Shown: positions 1 to 8,685, numbered from the stretch's first letter. The stretch is 64,000 bases of DNA from Cohnella algarum (GCF_016937515.1 NZ_JAFHKM010000002.1:2971001-3035000); one strand, 5' to 3'. Notes: generated from the sequence alone by a model not told the origin. A program made the numbers and translations.

Positions 1-1
1 C

Positions 2-1171
2 CCTTTCGCCTATTTAAACGACGACAAGGATGTGCTGAAGCTGGTCACCAACCTGATTCGCAATACAACGCCGAAGGGCAGCAATACGAACGACCCGTTC
101 TGGGAACGGTCCGAAACGGCGCTGCTGGAGGCACTCATGTTGTATTTGCTTTATGAAGCGCCGCCGGAGGAACAGAATTTTCCGATGGTGATGGAGATGA
201 TTGCCGCCGCCGAAGTGCGGGAAGAAGACGAAACCTACCAGAGTCCGCTGGACGAGTTGTTTGAACGGCTGGCCATGCGCGACCCGGAGCATTTGGCGGT
301 CAAACAGTACAACATCTTCAAGCTGGCGGCGGGGAAAACAGCCAAATCGATATTGATCGGCCTCGGCGTTCGGCTGGAGAAGTTCAACTTGCATTCGATC
401 GCCGGGATGAGCCTGGTCGATGAAATGGATTTAGCTGTCATGGGAGAAAAGAAGATGGCGTTGTTTGCCGTTATTCCCGACAACGACAGCAGCTTCAACT
501 TCATCGTCGGGATGCTCTACACCCAGCTTTTCCAATGCCTGATGTACGAGGCCGACTACCGTCATGGCGGACGCTTGCCGGTGCACGTGCATTTTGTGAT
601 GGACGAATTTGCCAACGTCGCCTTGCCCGATGAATTCGACAAGCTGCTCTCCACCATGCGCAGCCGCGAGATTTCGGTCTCCATCATCCTGCAAAATCTG
701 GCGCAGCTCAAAGCTTTGTATAAGGAGTCGTGGGAATCGATCGTCGGGAACTGCGACGTGTTTTTGTACCTGGGCGGCAATGAACAATCCACCCACAAAT
801 ACGTCTCGGAGCTGCTGGGCAAGGAAACGATCGACACGAACACGTACGGCCAAAGCAAGGGACGCAGCGGCAGCTATTCGATCAACTATCAGTTGTCCGG
901 TCGCGATTTGCTGACGCCCGATGAGGTGCGTCTTCTCGATAACCGCCATGCTTTACTCTTTATTCGCGGCGAGCGTCCTGTTCAGGACGACAAGTACGAT
1001 TTGCTCAGGCATCCCCATGTCGAGCTCACGACGGATGGCAGCGGTCTCCCCTACCAGCATGGCGGCACGGAGCACGCTTTGGATTGGCGAAAGGTGTTGC
1101 TTCACGAAAACGGAGAGTACGAGCTTCTGTCGGAAGAAGACATGGAGTCGCTATTTTTACGAAGGGAATGA
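2..1171 (+). CDS. TraG/VirD4-type conjugative coupling protein, 5' partial
   Basis: This is the C-terminal part of a type IV coupling protein, the membrane-linked ATPase that brings DNA to the mating channel. The frame is open from base 2, so the gene starts outside the window and the Walker A region is missing. A Walker B-like strand ending in FVMDEFAN lies near nt 590-613. It is followed by the family's helix with MRSREISVSIILQN, and by a GGNEQST segment. The stop overlaps the next start (ATGA at 1168), which suggests translational coupling within a conjugation operon. The family assignment is from remembered motifs; partner specificity cannot be told. Confidence 0.9.
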   Translation, partial: PFAYLNDDKDVLKLVTNLIRNTTPKGSNTNDPFWERSETALLEALMLYLLYEAPPEEQNFPMVMEMIAAAEVREEDETYQSPLDELFERLAMRDPEHLAVKQYNIFKLAAGKTAKSILIGLGVRLEKFNLHSIAGMSLVDEMDLAVMGEKKMALFAVIPDNDSSFNFIVGMLYTQLFQCLMYEADYRHGGRLPVHVHFVMDEFANVALPDEFDKLLSTMRSREISVSIILQNLAQLKALYKESWESIVGNCDVFLYLGGNEQSTHKYVSELLGKETIDTNTYGQSKGRSGSYSINYQLSGRDLLTPDEVRLLDNRHALLFIRGERPVQDDKYDLLRHPHVELTTDGSGLPYQHGGTEHALDWRKVLLHENGEYELLSEEDMESLFLRRE

Positions 1172-1476
1172 TGAAGTTGAAAATCAAAAGGAAACGGCTG
1201 CTGGCGCTGTACATCATGCTGGTCTTAACGGGAACCGTGTTCGTCTCCACCGCTTATGCCGAGGGCGACCCGATGACGACGGTCAATAATTTGTCCACCT
1301 TCATATTCGGCTTAATCCGGGCCATCGGCATGATCATACTCGGCTTCGGCATTGTCCAGATCGGATTGTCGCTCAAGTCTCATGACCCTTCCCAGCGGGC
1401 GAACGGGTTCCTGACGCTCGCCGGCGGGATTATCATCACCTTCACGAAGGAAATTCTTACCCTGATTGCCGGTTAA
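1168..1476 (+). CDS. Small two-helix membrane protein of the conjugation system (VirB2/Maff2-like)
   Basis: A 102-residue protein. I chose the ATG at 1168 because it overlaps the coupling-protein stop. It has a basic N-terminus, a signal-like helix (about residues 8-27, ending near AYAEG), a second hydrophobic stretch (about 38-60) and a third near the C-terminus. A short multi-span protein between the TraG-like and VirB6-like genes is typical of Gram-positive integrative conjugative elements. There it is usually annotated Maff2 or a VirB2/TrbC-like pilin. The role as a pilin-like channel subunit is inferred from position and topology, not from a catalytic motif. Confidence 0.7.
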   Translation: MMKLKIKRKRLLALYIMLVLTGTVFVSTAYAEGDPMTTVNNLSTFIFGLIRAIGMIILGFGIVQIGLSLKSHDPSQRANGFLTLAGGIIITFTKEILTLIAG

Positions 1477-1542
1477 ACAGGAGTCGCAAATGAGGGGAAC
1501 GGACGGTTTGTCTGTTCCCCGTTTACAGAAAGGGGTGAGAAT

Positions 1543-2382
1543 ATGGCCAAAAACAGTTGGATTATTGACAATCTCGAACATGCGCTCGATACGTGGAACG
1601 AGAAAATGAACGAAATCTGGCAACTCGTTACCGAGTCGCCGGCCGACTTCAAAGGCGGCGGCGTTTGGCGCGTCATTACCGACATTCATGGCGCGTTGCA
1701 GGCGACGGGACTGGCGCTCCTGGTCTTGTTTTTTGTGATTGGCGTGGTGAAGACGACCGGCAGTTTTGCCGAAATGAAAAAGCCGGAGATGGCCGTCAAG
1801 CTGTTTATCCGGTTCGTCCTGGCCAAAGCGGTCGTCACCTACGGGCTGGAGCTCATGATGGCGCTGTTTACCATTGTTCAGGGAATCATCTCGACGATGA
1901 TGGGGCGTTCCGGGTTCGGAAAGACGGAGGCTATGACCTTGCCGAACACCATTGCAAAAGCGATTGAAGACGTCGGCTTTTGGCAAAGCATACCGCTGTG
2001 GGTCGTTTCCCTTTTGGGCAGTCTGTTCATCACGGTGTTGTCTTTTGTGATGATTCTCTCGGTGTACGGGCGTTTTTTTCGCATCTATTTATATACAGCC
2101 ATCGCTCCCGTTCCGCTGTCCGCTTTTGCCGGGGAGCCGAGCCAAAATATCGGCAAATCGTTTCTCAAAGGGTATGCGGCCGCTTGTCTGGAGGGGGCGA
2201 TTATCGTACTCGCCTGCATCATCTACTCCGCCTTTGCCTCCGCTCCCCCGGCGGTCGATGAAGGCGCGGGTGCAGTCACGATGGTGTGGACCTATATCGG
2301 AGAGTTGATTTTCAACATGCTGGTACTCGTGGGGACGGTCAAAATGGCGGACCGGGTGGTGAGGGAAATGATGGGGCTGTAG
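1543..2382 (+). CDS. VirB6/TrbL-like conjugation membrane protein
   Basis: A 279-residue polytopic membrane protein starting at ATG 1543, after an AAGGGGTGAG ribosome site. The N-terminal 45 residues are amphipathic (W-rich, IIDNLEHALDTWNEKMNEI). About six hydrophobic segments follow, including one ending in YGRFFRIYLYTAIAPVPLSAF, a segment typical of TrbL/VirB6-like proteins of Firmicute conjugative elements. Such proteins form the inner-membrane part of the DNA channel. It sits between the pilin-like gene and an oppositely oriented regulator, 66 bp from the former, in the expected operon order. Confidence 0.8.
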   Translation: MAKNSWIIDNLEHALDTWNEKMNEIWQLVTESPADFKGGGVWRVITDIHGALQATGLALLVLFFVIGVVKTTGSFAEMKKPEMAVKLFIRFVLAKAVVTYGLELMMALFTIVQGIISTMMGRSGFGKTEAMTLPNTIAKAIEDVGFWQSIPLWVVSLLGSLFITVLSFVMILSVYGRFFRIYLYTAIAPVPLSAFAGEPSQNIGKSFLKGYAAACLEGAIIVLACIIYSAFASAPPAVDEGAGAVTMVWTYIGELIFNMLVLVGTVKMADRVVREMMGL

Positions 2383-2384
2383 CT

Positions 2385-2636
2385 TCATTCCGATTCTTCG
2401 CCCAGCAATTCCCGGACGGAAACATCCAGCGCTTTGGCAATCGCCACGACTTCGTAGTCTTGGACAAGCCGATACTGCCCTTCCAGACGCGAAAGACTGG
2501 TAGGACTGATGTCAAGGCCAGCCGTTTGCAGTCTGGCGAGAAACTCCTTCTGTTTCATCCCCTTTGCCTTGCGGATGGCAACGACTCTCACGCCGATTAT
2601 ATTTTTGTCGCCTGGCGGTTCTTTTCGATGTTTCAT
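2385..2636 (-). CDS. XRE-family helix-turn-helix regulator
   Basis: A small Cro/CI-type DNA-binding protein (83 residues from the ATG at 2636, which is preceded by GAGGTG at good spacing; an upstream in-frame GTG lacks this). The HTH core runs from VRVVAIRKAKGMKQKEFLA through DISPTSLSRLE, followed by ALDVSVRELL, the usual helix pattern of this family. It is encoded on the minus strand, only 2 bp past the convergent VirB6-like stop and inside the conjugation module. It is therefore likely an element-encoded repressor. Its operator is not identified. Confidence 0.85.
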   Translation of the reverse strand: MKHRKEPPGDKNIIGVRVVAIRKAKGMKQKEFLARLQTAGLDISPTSLSRLEGQYRLVQDYEVVAIAKALDVSVRELLGEESE

Positions 2637-2805
2637 TTGTATGCACCTCACATTACAAGCAAAATTGTACGTGAGTGCATCATTGTTTTAATGCTAATAT
2701 CGCATTAAAATAAAATAAACCGATTTTCGCAGTAAAATGGAGAGGCAATCTTCCGTTCAGGTAGCTAGGAACGCCGATCTAATGAAGACACTAGGAGGCC
2801 GACCG

Positions 2806-2991
2806 ATGACACGTTTGCTTGGTCAATTGGAGGAGGAAAGAAGGAAGTTGAACGAACTCGGGAAAAAATCTCTTGATGAGGGGATTCCTCTGTTCGAGAA
2901 TGAGGCGGTTCAGGCTCAAAGCCGGAAGGTGGACGAATGGATCGTCCAGTGGCTTCAAAGGAAGTGCGGACGAAAGCATCAGCTGCGCTAG
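2806..2991 (+). CDS. Spo0E-like aspartyl-phosphate phosphatase
   Basis: A 61-residue helical protein. The ATG at 2806 follows AGGAGG by 7 bases, so it is preferred to the upstream ATG at 2737. It shows the two-helix layout of the Spo0E family: LEEERRKLNELGKKS, then a loop, then AVQAQSRKVDEWIVQW. The latter matches the SxxLDxxI signature in a slightly degenerate form (SRKVDEWI). Spo0E proteins dephosphorylate Spo0A~P and delay sporulation. Its location inside a conjugation operon suggests the element could restrain host sporulation during transfer; that role is inference. Length and pattern fit, but the signature is not perfect. Confidence 0.7.
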   Translation: MTRLLGQLEEERRKLNELGKKSLDEGIPLFENEAVQAQSRKVDEWIVQWLQRKCGRKHQLR

Positions 2992-3020
2992 ATCGCATTC
3001 GCACAAGGAAGGGGATGTCA

Positions 3021-3377
3021 ATGGAGTTTCCGTTATGGTTTCAAGATGCGATCCAGCGGCGGCTGGACCACGTTTCAGCTCGGATCGAACGCCATCCCGA
3101 GTTGCGCAAATGTCGCGATGAAGAGAATACAGCTTTTCATGCGATGTTTTCCGGCGTGGAGATGACGCAGTTGCTGGCGTTTATGGAATGGGAGGACAAG
3201 GTTCATTTTACGCGGGCATTGGAGAATGAACGCTTGTATTTGCAAGGGATGAGAGACGGCGTACAGCTTGCGTTTGCGCTGCTTCCGATCCCCTTCCATC
3301 CGGCGATGAGTTGTTGGCAAGAAACGAAAAAGTCAGAGCCAACATCGGTTCAACCGGAAGCTGAGGGCGAGTTGTAG
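3021..3377 (+). CDS. Hypothetical protein of the conjugation module
   Basis: A 118-residue soluble protein with no family I can name with confidence. The ATG at 3021 lies 8 bases after AAGGAAGG; the ATG at 3015 is an alternative with poor spacing. It begins MEFPLWFQDAIQRRLD, is mostly helical and charged, and has a C-terminal segment ENERLYLQGMRDGVQLAFALL. That segment recalls the E..Y..G..DG..LA pattern of small element-encoded helical proteins. It lies between the Spo0E-like and PrgI-like genes, all reading in the direction of transfer genes, so it is probably cotranscribed with them. Function unknown. Confidence 0.55.
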   Translation: MEFPLWFQDAIQRRLDHVSARIERHPELRKCRDEENTAFHAMFSGVEMTQLLAFMEWEDKVHFTRALENERLYLQGMRDGVQLAFALLPIPFHPAMSCWQETKKSEPTSVQPEAEGEL

Positions 3378-3411
3378 ACCATAGTGAGCATCGTTTATGG
3401 GAGGAGTTCAA

Positions 3412-3777
3412 ATGGAAGTGAAAATTAACCGGGAAATCCGGGATTATACCGAAAGCTTATTCTTTGGACTGTCCTTGCGGCAGTTCTTTTTTTCTGTGCT
3501 GGCTGTTGGCGTGGCGATCGCACTTTATTTTGGACTGCGCGGCCGCTTTGGTTTGGAAACGCTCAGTTGGATGTGCATATTGGGGGCCGCGCCTTGCGCA
3601 GCCTTGGGTTTCATCAATTATCACGGCATGACGGCCGAGCAGTTGCTTTGGACGTATGTGAAATCGGAATTTCTGTTGCCAAGGCGATTCGTCTTCTATT
3701 CGACCAACATCTACGTTGAAGCGCTGAAAAAGAGCATGCAGTATCGTGAGCAGGAAAGGATGAAGCGCCGTGATTAA
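3412..3777 (+). CDS. PrgI-family (VirB3-like) conjugation membrane protein
   Basis: A 121-residue protein. ATG 3412 lies 8 bases after GGAGG; an upstream ATG at 3397 precedes that site and is not preferred. It starts MEVKINREIRDYTES, typical of PrgI proteins. Two close transmembrane helices follow (about residues 22-42 and 47-67), then a cytosolic tail with FYSTNIYVEALKK. PrgI/VirB3-like proteins anchor the VirB4 ATPase in the membrane channel. The gene overlaps the VirB4-like start by 8 bp, the usual arrangement. Confidence 0.85.
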   Translation: MEVKINREIRDYTESLFFGLSLRQFFFSVLAVGVAIALYFGLRGRFGLETLSWMCILGAAPCAALGFINYHGMTAEQLLWTYVKSEFLLPRRFVFYSTNIYVEALKKSMQYREQERMKRRD

Positions 3778-6094
3778 AACGCTCAGACGCATCATCAAGC
3801 AGGACAAGGAACGATTTGATATCCCGAAAGGCGTTCAGCAAGTCATCCCGATTCGTGCCCTCTGGCCGGACGGGATTTTTTTTGTCGGCAACAAGTTCTC
3901 CAAATCGTATCGGTTCGAGGATATCAACTACGCCGTCGCGTCCAGGGAAGACAAGGAAGCGATGTTTTTGTCTTATTCCGAGCTGCTCAATTCCTTTGAC
4001 AGCGGAGCGACCACGAAGATCACGATCCATAACCGGCGTTTGAATCGGGCCGATTTTGAAAGCTCGATTCTGATTCCGCTACGGCAGGACCATCTCGATG
4101 TGTACCGGCAAGAGTATAACGAGATGTTGCTCGCAAAGGCCATTGGCGCGAATGGAACGATTCAGGAAAAGTACGTTACCATTTCTGTCGTCAAGAAAAA
4201 TGTGGAGGAAGCCCGTCAATACTTCGCGCGGGTCGGGACCGAATTGATGTCGCATTTTTCCCGTCTCGGTTCCAAATGTATCGAACTGGATGCAACTGAC
4301 CGTCTGCGCATTTTCCATGATTTCTTTCGGATTGGCGAGGAAGCGGATTTTCGTTTCCATCTGTCCGAAACGATGCGCAAGGGCCATGATTTCAAGGACT
4401 ACATTTGCCCGGATACGTTCGAGTTTGAAAAAGATCATTTTCGGATGGGCAACTTTTTTGGCCGCGTCATCTTTCTGCGGGAATACGCCAGCTATATTAA
4501 GGACAGCATGGTGTCCGAGCTTTGCGACCTGAACCGGAATTTGCTGCTGTCGCTGGATATTATTCCGATTCCTACCGACGAGGCCGTTCGCGAGGTGGAG
4601 AGCCGTTTGCTCGGCGTGGAGACGAACATCACCAATTGGCAGCGGCGACAAAACCGGAACAACAATTTTTCCGCCGTGGTCCCTTACGATATGGAGCAGC
4701 AACGCAAAGAGAGCAAAGAATTTTTGAACGACTTGACCACTCGCGACCAGCGGATGATGTTTGGCCTGCTGACGATGGTCCATATCGCGGACAGCAAGGA
4801 GCAGCTCGACAGCGATACGGAGGCGCTGCTCACAACCGCCCGCAAGCATTTGTGCCAGTTTTCCACGCTTACCTACCAGCAAATGGACGGTCTGAATACG
4901 GTGCTCCCCTACGGCTTGCGGAAGGTTCATGCGCTAAGGACGCTAACGACTGAAAGCACGGCGGTCTTTATCCCATTCCGGGCGCAGGAAATTATACATC
5001 CGGGCGGCATTTACTATGGACAAAATGTGATCAGCAAAAACATGATAATCGCCAACCGTAAGCAATTGCTGAATGGAAACAGCTTTATCCTCGGCGTATC
5101 CGGTTCCGGCAAAAGCTTTACCGCGAAACGGGAAATCGTCAACCAGATGCTGGCCAGCGACGACGATATTATTTTGATCGACCCGGAACGGGAATACTCC
5201 GCACTGGTGAACGCATTGGGCGGCGAGACGATTCATATATCCGCCACTTCGCCGAACCATATTAATGCGATGGATATGAATCGTCAATATGGCGACGGAG
5301 CTAATCCAATCATTCTCAAATCGGAATTCGTCCTCTCGTTGTGCGAGCAGTTGATTGGCGGATACCAACTGGGAGCCAAGGAAAAGTCGCTCATTGACCG
5401 CTGCACCGCCAGCGTATACCGGAAATATTTGCAGAGCAACTACAAGGGACAGCCACCGACGTTGCAGGATTTCCGCGCGGAACTGATGAGGCAAGCGGAG
5501 CCGGAGGCGCAGGACATTGCGCTGGCGATCGAACTGTTTACTTCCGGCAGTCTGAACACGTTCGCCAAACCGACCAATGTCAATGTCCATAACCGGCTCA
5601 TCTGCTACGACATTCTCGATTTGGGCAAACAACTCCTCCCGATCGGCATGCTGGTTGTCTTGGACAGCATCCTGAATCGGATTACACAAAATCGGGCTAA
5701 AGGCAAAAATACATTTATCATAATCGACGAAATCTATCTTCTGTTTCAGCATGAATACAGTGCCAACTTTCTGTTCACGCTTTGGAAGCGCGTCCGAAAG
5801 TATGGCGCTTTTTGTACGGGCATTACGCAAAATGTGGATGATTTGCTGCAAAGCCATACGGCCCGGACGATGCTCGCGAACAGCGAATTTATCGTGATGC
5901 TGAATCAAGCAGCTACAGACCGAGTAGAGCTTGCCGAGTTGCTCAACATTTCGGACCTGCAACTGTCCCACATTACGAATGTTGACGCCGGGAATGGTCT
6001 GATGAAGGTCGGCAGTTCCCTCGTACCGTTTACCGACAAGTTCCCGCGGCACACGAAACTGTATGGCCTAATGACAACGAAGCCCGGAGAGTAA
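3770..6094 (+). CDS. VirB4/TraE-type conjugation ATPase
   Basis: A 774-residue ATPase starting at GTG 3770, overlapping the preceding gene. The Walker A motif GVSGSGKSF is at about residues 442-450 and a Walker B strand FIIIDEIYLLF near 648. A later ITQNVDDLLQS segment is characteristic of VirB4/TraC proteins. The N-terminal ~400 residues match the non-catalytic region of the family. These ATPases power assembly and substrate transfer in type IV secretion. The protein looks full length and intact. It is the last conserved transfer gene of this segment; a hairpin (6111-6140) and non-coding DNA follow. Confidence 0.9.
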   Translation: MIKTLRRIIKQDKERFDIPKGVQQVIPIRALWPDGIFFVGNKFSKSYRFEDINYAVASREDKEAMFLSYSELLNSFDSGATTKITIHNRRLNRADFESSILIPLRQDHLDVYRQEYNEMLLAKAIGANGTIQEKYVTISVVKKNVEEARQYFARVGTELMSHFSRLGSKCIELDATDRLRIFHDFFRIGEEADFRFHLSETMRKGHDFKDYICPDTFEFEKDHFRMGNFFGRVIFLREYASYIKDSMVSELCDLNRNLLLSLDIIPIPTDEAVREVESRLLGVETNITNWQRRQNRNNNFSAVVPYDMEQQRKESKEFLNDLTTRDQRMMFGLLTMVHIADSKEQLDSDTEALLTTARKHLCQFSTLTYQQMDGLNTVLPYGLRKVHALRTLTTESTAVFIPFRAQEIIHPGGIYYGQNVISKNMIIANRKQLLNGNSFILGVSGSGKSFTAKREIVNQMLASDDDIILIDPEREYSALVNALGGETIHISATSPNHINAMDMNRQYGDGANPIILKSEFVLSLCEQLIGGYQLGAKEKSLIDRCTASVYRKYLQSNYKGQPPTLQDFRAELMRQAEPEAQDIALAIELFTSGSLNTFAKPTNVNVHNRLICYDILDLGKQLLPIGMLVVLDSILNRITQNRAKGKNTFIIIDEIYLLFQHEYSANFLFTLWKRVRKYGAFCTGITQNVDDLLQSHTARTMLANSEFIVMLNQAATDRVELAELLNISDLQLSHITNVDAGNGLMKVGSSLVPFTDKFPRHTKLYGLMTTKPGE

Positions 6095-6110
6095 TGGATA
6101 AACAGCAGTA

Positions 6111-6140
6111 GGCGGCTGGTCGCAAACAGGATCAGCCGCT
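6111..6140. terminator. Hairpin after the VirB4-like gene
   Basis: GGCGGCTG at 6111-6118 pairs with CAGCCGCT at 6133-6140 (one G-T pair). No U-run follows, so termination is uncertain. The left arm GCGGCTGGTYGCAA is nearly the same as that of the perfect palindrome at 41120-41145 in the second integrative-element segment. Confidence 0.5.
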
Positions 6141-6332
6141 ATGCACTAATATACATCTCTCATGGACTCTTCACCAGTAAATCTTGGCTGTTAGGAAACT
6201 TACAATGTTCTGCCGAGTATTCGCATTCCATAGTTTCTGTCACTTCATTACAAAACCTTAATGGGCGGTTTATCCAATTCATCATTTCAAATCGAATGCT
6301 TTTTGAGACGCAGAAAAGGTAATTGTATTCAC

Positions 6333-6393
6333 GTATCAAAATGTCCTAAATGACTTTAGGTGCGTTTCGTATTCTTCAAGGACATTTTGATAC
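6333..6393. repeat. 15-bp perfect inverted repeat, resolution-site-like
   Basis: GTATCAAAATGTCCT at 6333-6347 and its exact complement at 6379-6393 flank a 31-bp spacer. The right arm ends 14 bp before the start of a resolvase remnant. Small serine resolvases usually bind inverted half-sites directly upstream of their own gene, so this is probably a relic subsite of a res locus. The rest of 6141-6332 shows nothing recognisable. Confidence 0.6.
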
Positions 6394-6407
6394 AAGGAGA
6401 GGCACAA

Positions 6408-6602
6408 ATGAAGCTAGCCTATGGCCGAGTATCGGCTAAAGGCCAAACTCCGGCACGACTGCTCGTAAAGTTCCGAGAGCTTGGCATTGAGGACCGTTTT
6501 ATTTTTGTCGATAAGCAGAGCGGCAAGAAGGGATCGAGGTTGCCCGGGCGGACGGCGTACGATATTTCCTGCAACTCGAATCACAAAGAGATCTCCCAGT
6601 GA
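6408..6602 (+). pseudogene. Truncated small serine recombinase (resolvase/invertase)
   Basis: The ATG at 6408 follows AAGGAGAGG. The first ~45 residues read like the catalytic domain start of Tn3-type resolvases: MKLAYGRVSAKGQTPARLL with the nucleophile serine in RVS, then IFVDKQSGKKGSR. After about residue 50 the similarity stops and the frame ends at 6602, far short of the ~180-200 residues of the family. The serine-domain core and the DNA-binding domain are missing. It looks like the left end of a lost transposon or of a deletion junction. Confidence 0.7.
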
Positions 6603-6705
6603 TTGATCAAACACAAATGGGTGACATCCTGTGCCCGACAGCAAACTCATCCATACGATCAAACAGAGCAGTTTTCGGGACTTCTTCACTGACACAACAA
6701 ATTAA

Positions 6706-6732
6706 TATTTGAATATTTGAATACATTCAAAT
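6706..6732. promoter_or_regulatory. TATTTGAAT operator-like cluster
   Basis: Two overlapping TATTTGAAT copies (6706-6714 and 6714-6722) and an ATTCAAAT (6725-6732). The last two form a perfect palindrome, ATTTGAAT-AC-ATTCAAAT (6715-6732). Similar half-sites recur near 8538, 8649 and 9147 around the ArsR and SulP genes, which suggests a shared regulator, perhaps one of the two ArsR proteins. Binding is inferred. Confidence 0.45.
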
Positions 6733-6820
6733 TGTTTGTTCCCTCATTTCACATGATGTATACCCGCTAAAAAAGAGAGAGGCACCTTCAAGAGGTGCCG
6801 CGGCTACATATAATTGTTAT

Positions 6821-7828
6821 TTATAATCGGAGAGGCTCGTTAACGACAGGATCAAGTTGTAACCTTACGAGGACGCCCGAATGCACGAGTCCAGCCCCAA
6901 ACCCATACAGTAAGGCTTGGTCTCCGATACAGATCTTCCCATTCCGAATCCCAAGATCGAGGGATAGAGGGATCGTTGACGACGATGTATTACCGAAGTA
7001 AGTTAGACTATGTAACGTACGTTCTAAAGGGAACTCCAGTTTCTCACAAAGCGGCTCAATCAGTCGCATATTCGCGCTATGGGGAATAAACCAGTCCACA
7101 TCATTTATAGTCTGACTGCTTTTGTTAATCAATTGATGAATCGAATTGGGTATGGTTCGCATCACCCAACGGAATACTTCCCTTCCGTTTTGGACAATGC
7201 AATTGTTGTCGCACAACTTTTGCTCGCCGAGTCTATTGGCAAGCCCTGTCCGATAAATATGGACTCCCCCTGTGCCATCGGAGCCAACATGATGACTGAC
7301 GAATCCCTCAAATTGGTCATCTCTTTCCACTAGAACGGCACTGGCGGCATCGCCAAACAAGACGCAGGTTGTACGATCCGAATAATCTGTAATTTTGGAC
7401 AGCGTTTCACCGGCAATGACCAGAACCTTCCTATGCAGTCCAGAAGCAATCAAGCCATGAGCCATGATAAGTCCATAAGTAAATCCAGCACAAGCGGCAC
7501 TAATATCAATCGCACCAGCGTTTTGAATTTGAAAATGGGCTTGAATTAAGCAGGATACTGTAGGAAAAGGAAAATCTGGTGTAGTGGTGCAAACAATAAT
7601 AAAATCCACATCCTCGATTGTCTTGTTATACCGAAAGACGAGATTCCTGACTGCACTTATACAGAGATCGCTGGTAAATTCGTCTCGCTCAGCAATACGT
7701 CGTTCATGAATGCCTGTCCGCTGTACGATCCATTCATGACTGGTATCCACCATCTTTTCCAAATCATCATTTGTCAGTTTACGTTGGGGTACATACGTTC
7801 CAATGGCTGTAATACGCGAATGAATCAC
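6821..7828 (-). CDS. fabH: 3-oxoacyl-ACP synthase III-like (FabH/KASIII family)
   Basis: A 335-residue thiolase-fold enzyme. I prefer the GTG at 7828, eight bases after AAGGGTGG and giving the usual FabH start IHSRITAIGTYVPQ; a GTG at 7840 is possible. The catalytic triad is present: Cys in SAACAGFTYG, His in FIPHSANMRL, Asn in YFGNTSSSTIP. The glycine-rich C-terminal FGAGLVHSG is also present. The family condenses acyl-CoA with malonyl-ACP to start fatty-acid synthesis; related enzymes make other beta-keto products. It follows a cysteine-rich gene by 33 bp on the same strand and is not in a fatty-acid operon, so the substrate is uncertain. Confidence 0.85.
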   Translation of the reverse strand: MIHSRITAIGTYVPQRKLTNDDLEKMVDTSHEWIVQRTGIHERRIAERDEFTSDLCISAVRNLVFRYNKTIEDVDFIIVCTTTPDFPFPTVSCLIQAHFQIQNAGAIDISAACAGFTYGLIMAHGLIASGLHRKVLVIAGETLSKITDYSDRTTCVLFGDAASAVLVERDDQFEGFVSHHVGSDGTGGVHIYRTGLANRLGEQKLCDNNCIVQNGREVFRWVMRTIPNSIHQLINKSSQTINDVDWFIPHSANMRLIEPLCEKLEFPLERTLHSLTYFGNTSSSTIPLSLDLGIRNGKICIGDQALLYGFGAGLVHSGVLVRLQLDPVVNEPLRL

Positions 7829-7861
7829 CAATATTCCCACCCTTCATCCTTATTGAAATTG

Positions 7862-8497
7862 CTACGAAATCGGAAATTTTTGTCGATATTCATGAAGTTC
7901 TTTTTGAAAACGGTGGAAAGGACTGGATAACATTTTTATATTCCGTTTGAATTTGGTTTTCCTTTTCCGATTATGCTGACACTCGTGGAGTTGATCAATC
8001 TGTTTATCGATTTTTTCCCGTAGGGTTAGGATAAACACGATCGCAATGTGAGATTTAGCCAGTTTATGAAGATCAGTAGCAAGAGCCTCACTCAAATTGC
8101 GAAGATCCGGAAGGTATAACGACTTTGTCACATAAAAGACCTCTGGCGTAAAGTCCTCACGGTAATCTTGTCCCGGGACTTGCTCCCAAAAGTCATTCCA
8201 TTCTCGTAGTAGACCAGTTTCATACAAAAAGAACTTTAAAAACCCGCATAACCATGCCGTACAACTTGTATTTCGTTTTTGGCATCCAATACCTTTGACA
8301 AGATGTCGACACCCTTGACAACAGGAACCTCCATTGGCGATACAAACGTTACAAATGGAATTGGACCCAATCTCATGTAACGCATGAATCCCCATTGTTA
8401 TGACGGTTTGTCTGCTTACCTGCATGAAAGGTGTAGTCAATTCGTGAGAGGATGACGAATCTTGATGTGATGAGTCATTACTCGTAGAGTCCGGCAT
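7862..8497 (-). CDS. Cysteine-rich protein of unknown function
   Basis: A 211-residue protein; the ATG at 8497 follows AAGGAG by 9 bases. Nine cysteines lie within about 40 residues (roughly 48-87): CNVCIANGGSCCQGC, then CQKRN, SCTAWLC. That spacing could bind zinc or an iron-sulfur cluster. The remainder is helical and charged, with a very basic C-terminus (KRKTKFKRNIK). I do not recognise the family. It is divergent from the ArsR gene and probably cotranscribed with the FabH-like gene downstream; the intervening promoter region carries TATTTGAAT-type sites. No catalytic motif is visible. Confidence 0.6.
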   Translation of the reverse strand: MPDSTSNDSSHQDSSSSHELTTPFMQVSRQTVITMGIHALHEIGSNSICNVCIANGGSCCQGCRHLVKGIGCQKRNTSCTAWLCGFLKFFLYETGLLREWNDFWEQVPGQDYREDFTPEVFYVTKSLYLPDLRNLSEALATDLHKLAKSHIAIVFILTLREKIDKQIDQLHECQHNRKRKTKFKRNIKMLSSPFHRFQKELHEYRQKFPIS

Positions 8498-8537
8498 TCG
8501 TACCCACTCCTTATGTTCTTTTAATCAAATAATCAGA

Positions 8538-8657
8538 TATTTGAATATAATGTGTATTATATAGGAGTTGCAACCAAATCACAATCCATGCTCCGGTATG
8601 CCCTTCTTTCCAGAATGTTTTTGGGTGAAGTTGTGTTATGATATTCATATATTCAAA
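8538..8657. promoter_or_regulatory. Divergent promoter region with TATTTGAAT-type sites
   Basis: Between the cysteine-rich gene (minus) and the ArsR gene (plus), TATTTGAAT lies at 8538-8546 and ATATTCAAA at 8649-8657, the latter just before the AAGGAGG of the ArsR gene. Both resemble the sites at 6706-6732 and 9147-9157. Autoregulation by the ArsR protein is plausible but inferred. Confidence 0.4.
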
Positions 8658-8685
8658 AGTATAGTGACTAAGGAGGCGTTAGCCG

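Noticed and set aside
4079..6052. Long minus-strand ORFs (283 and 369 residues) antisense to the VirB4-like gene.
   Set aside because: They are shadows of a high-GC coding frame and show no motifs.
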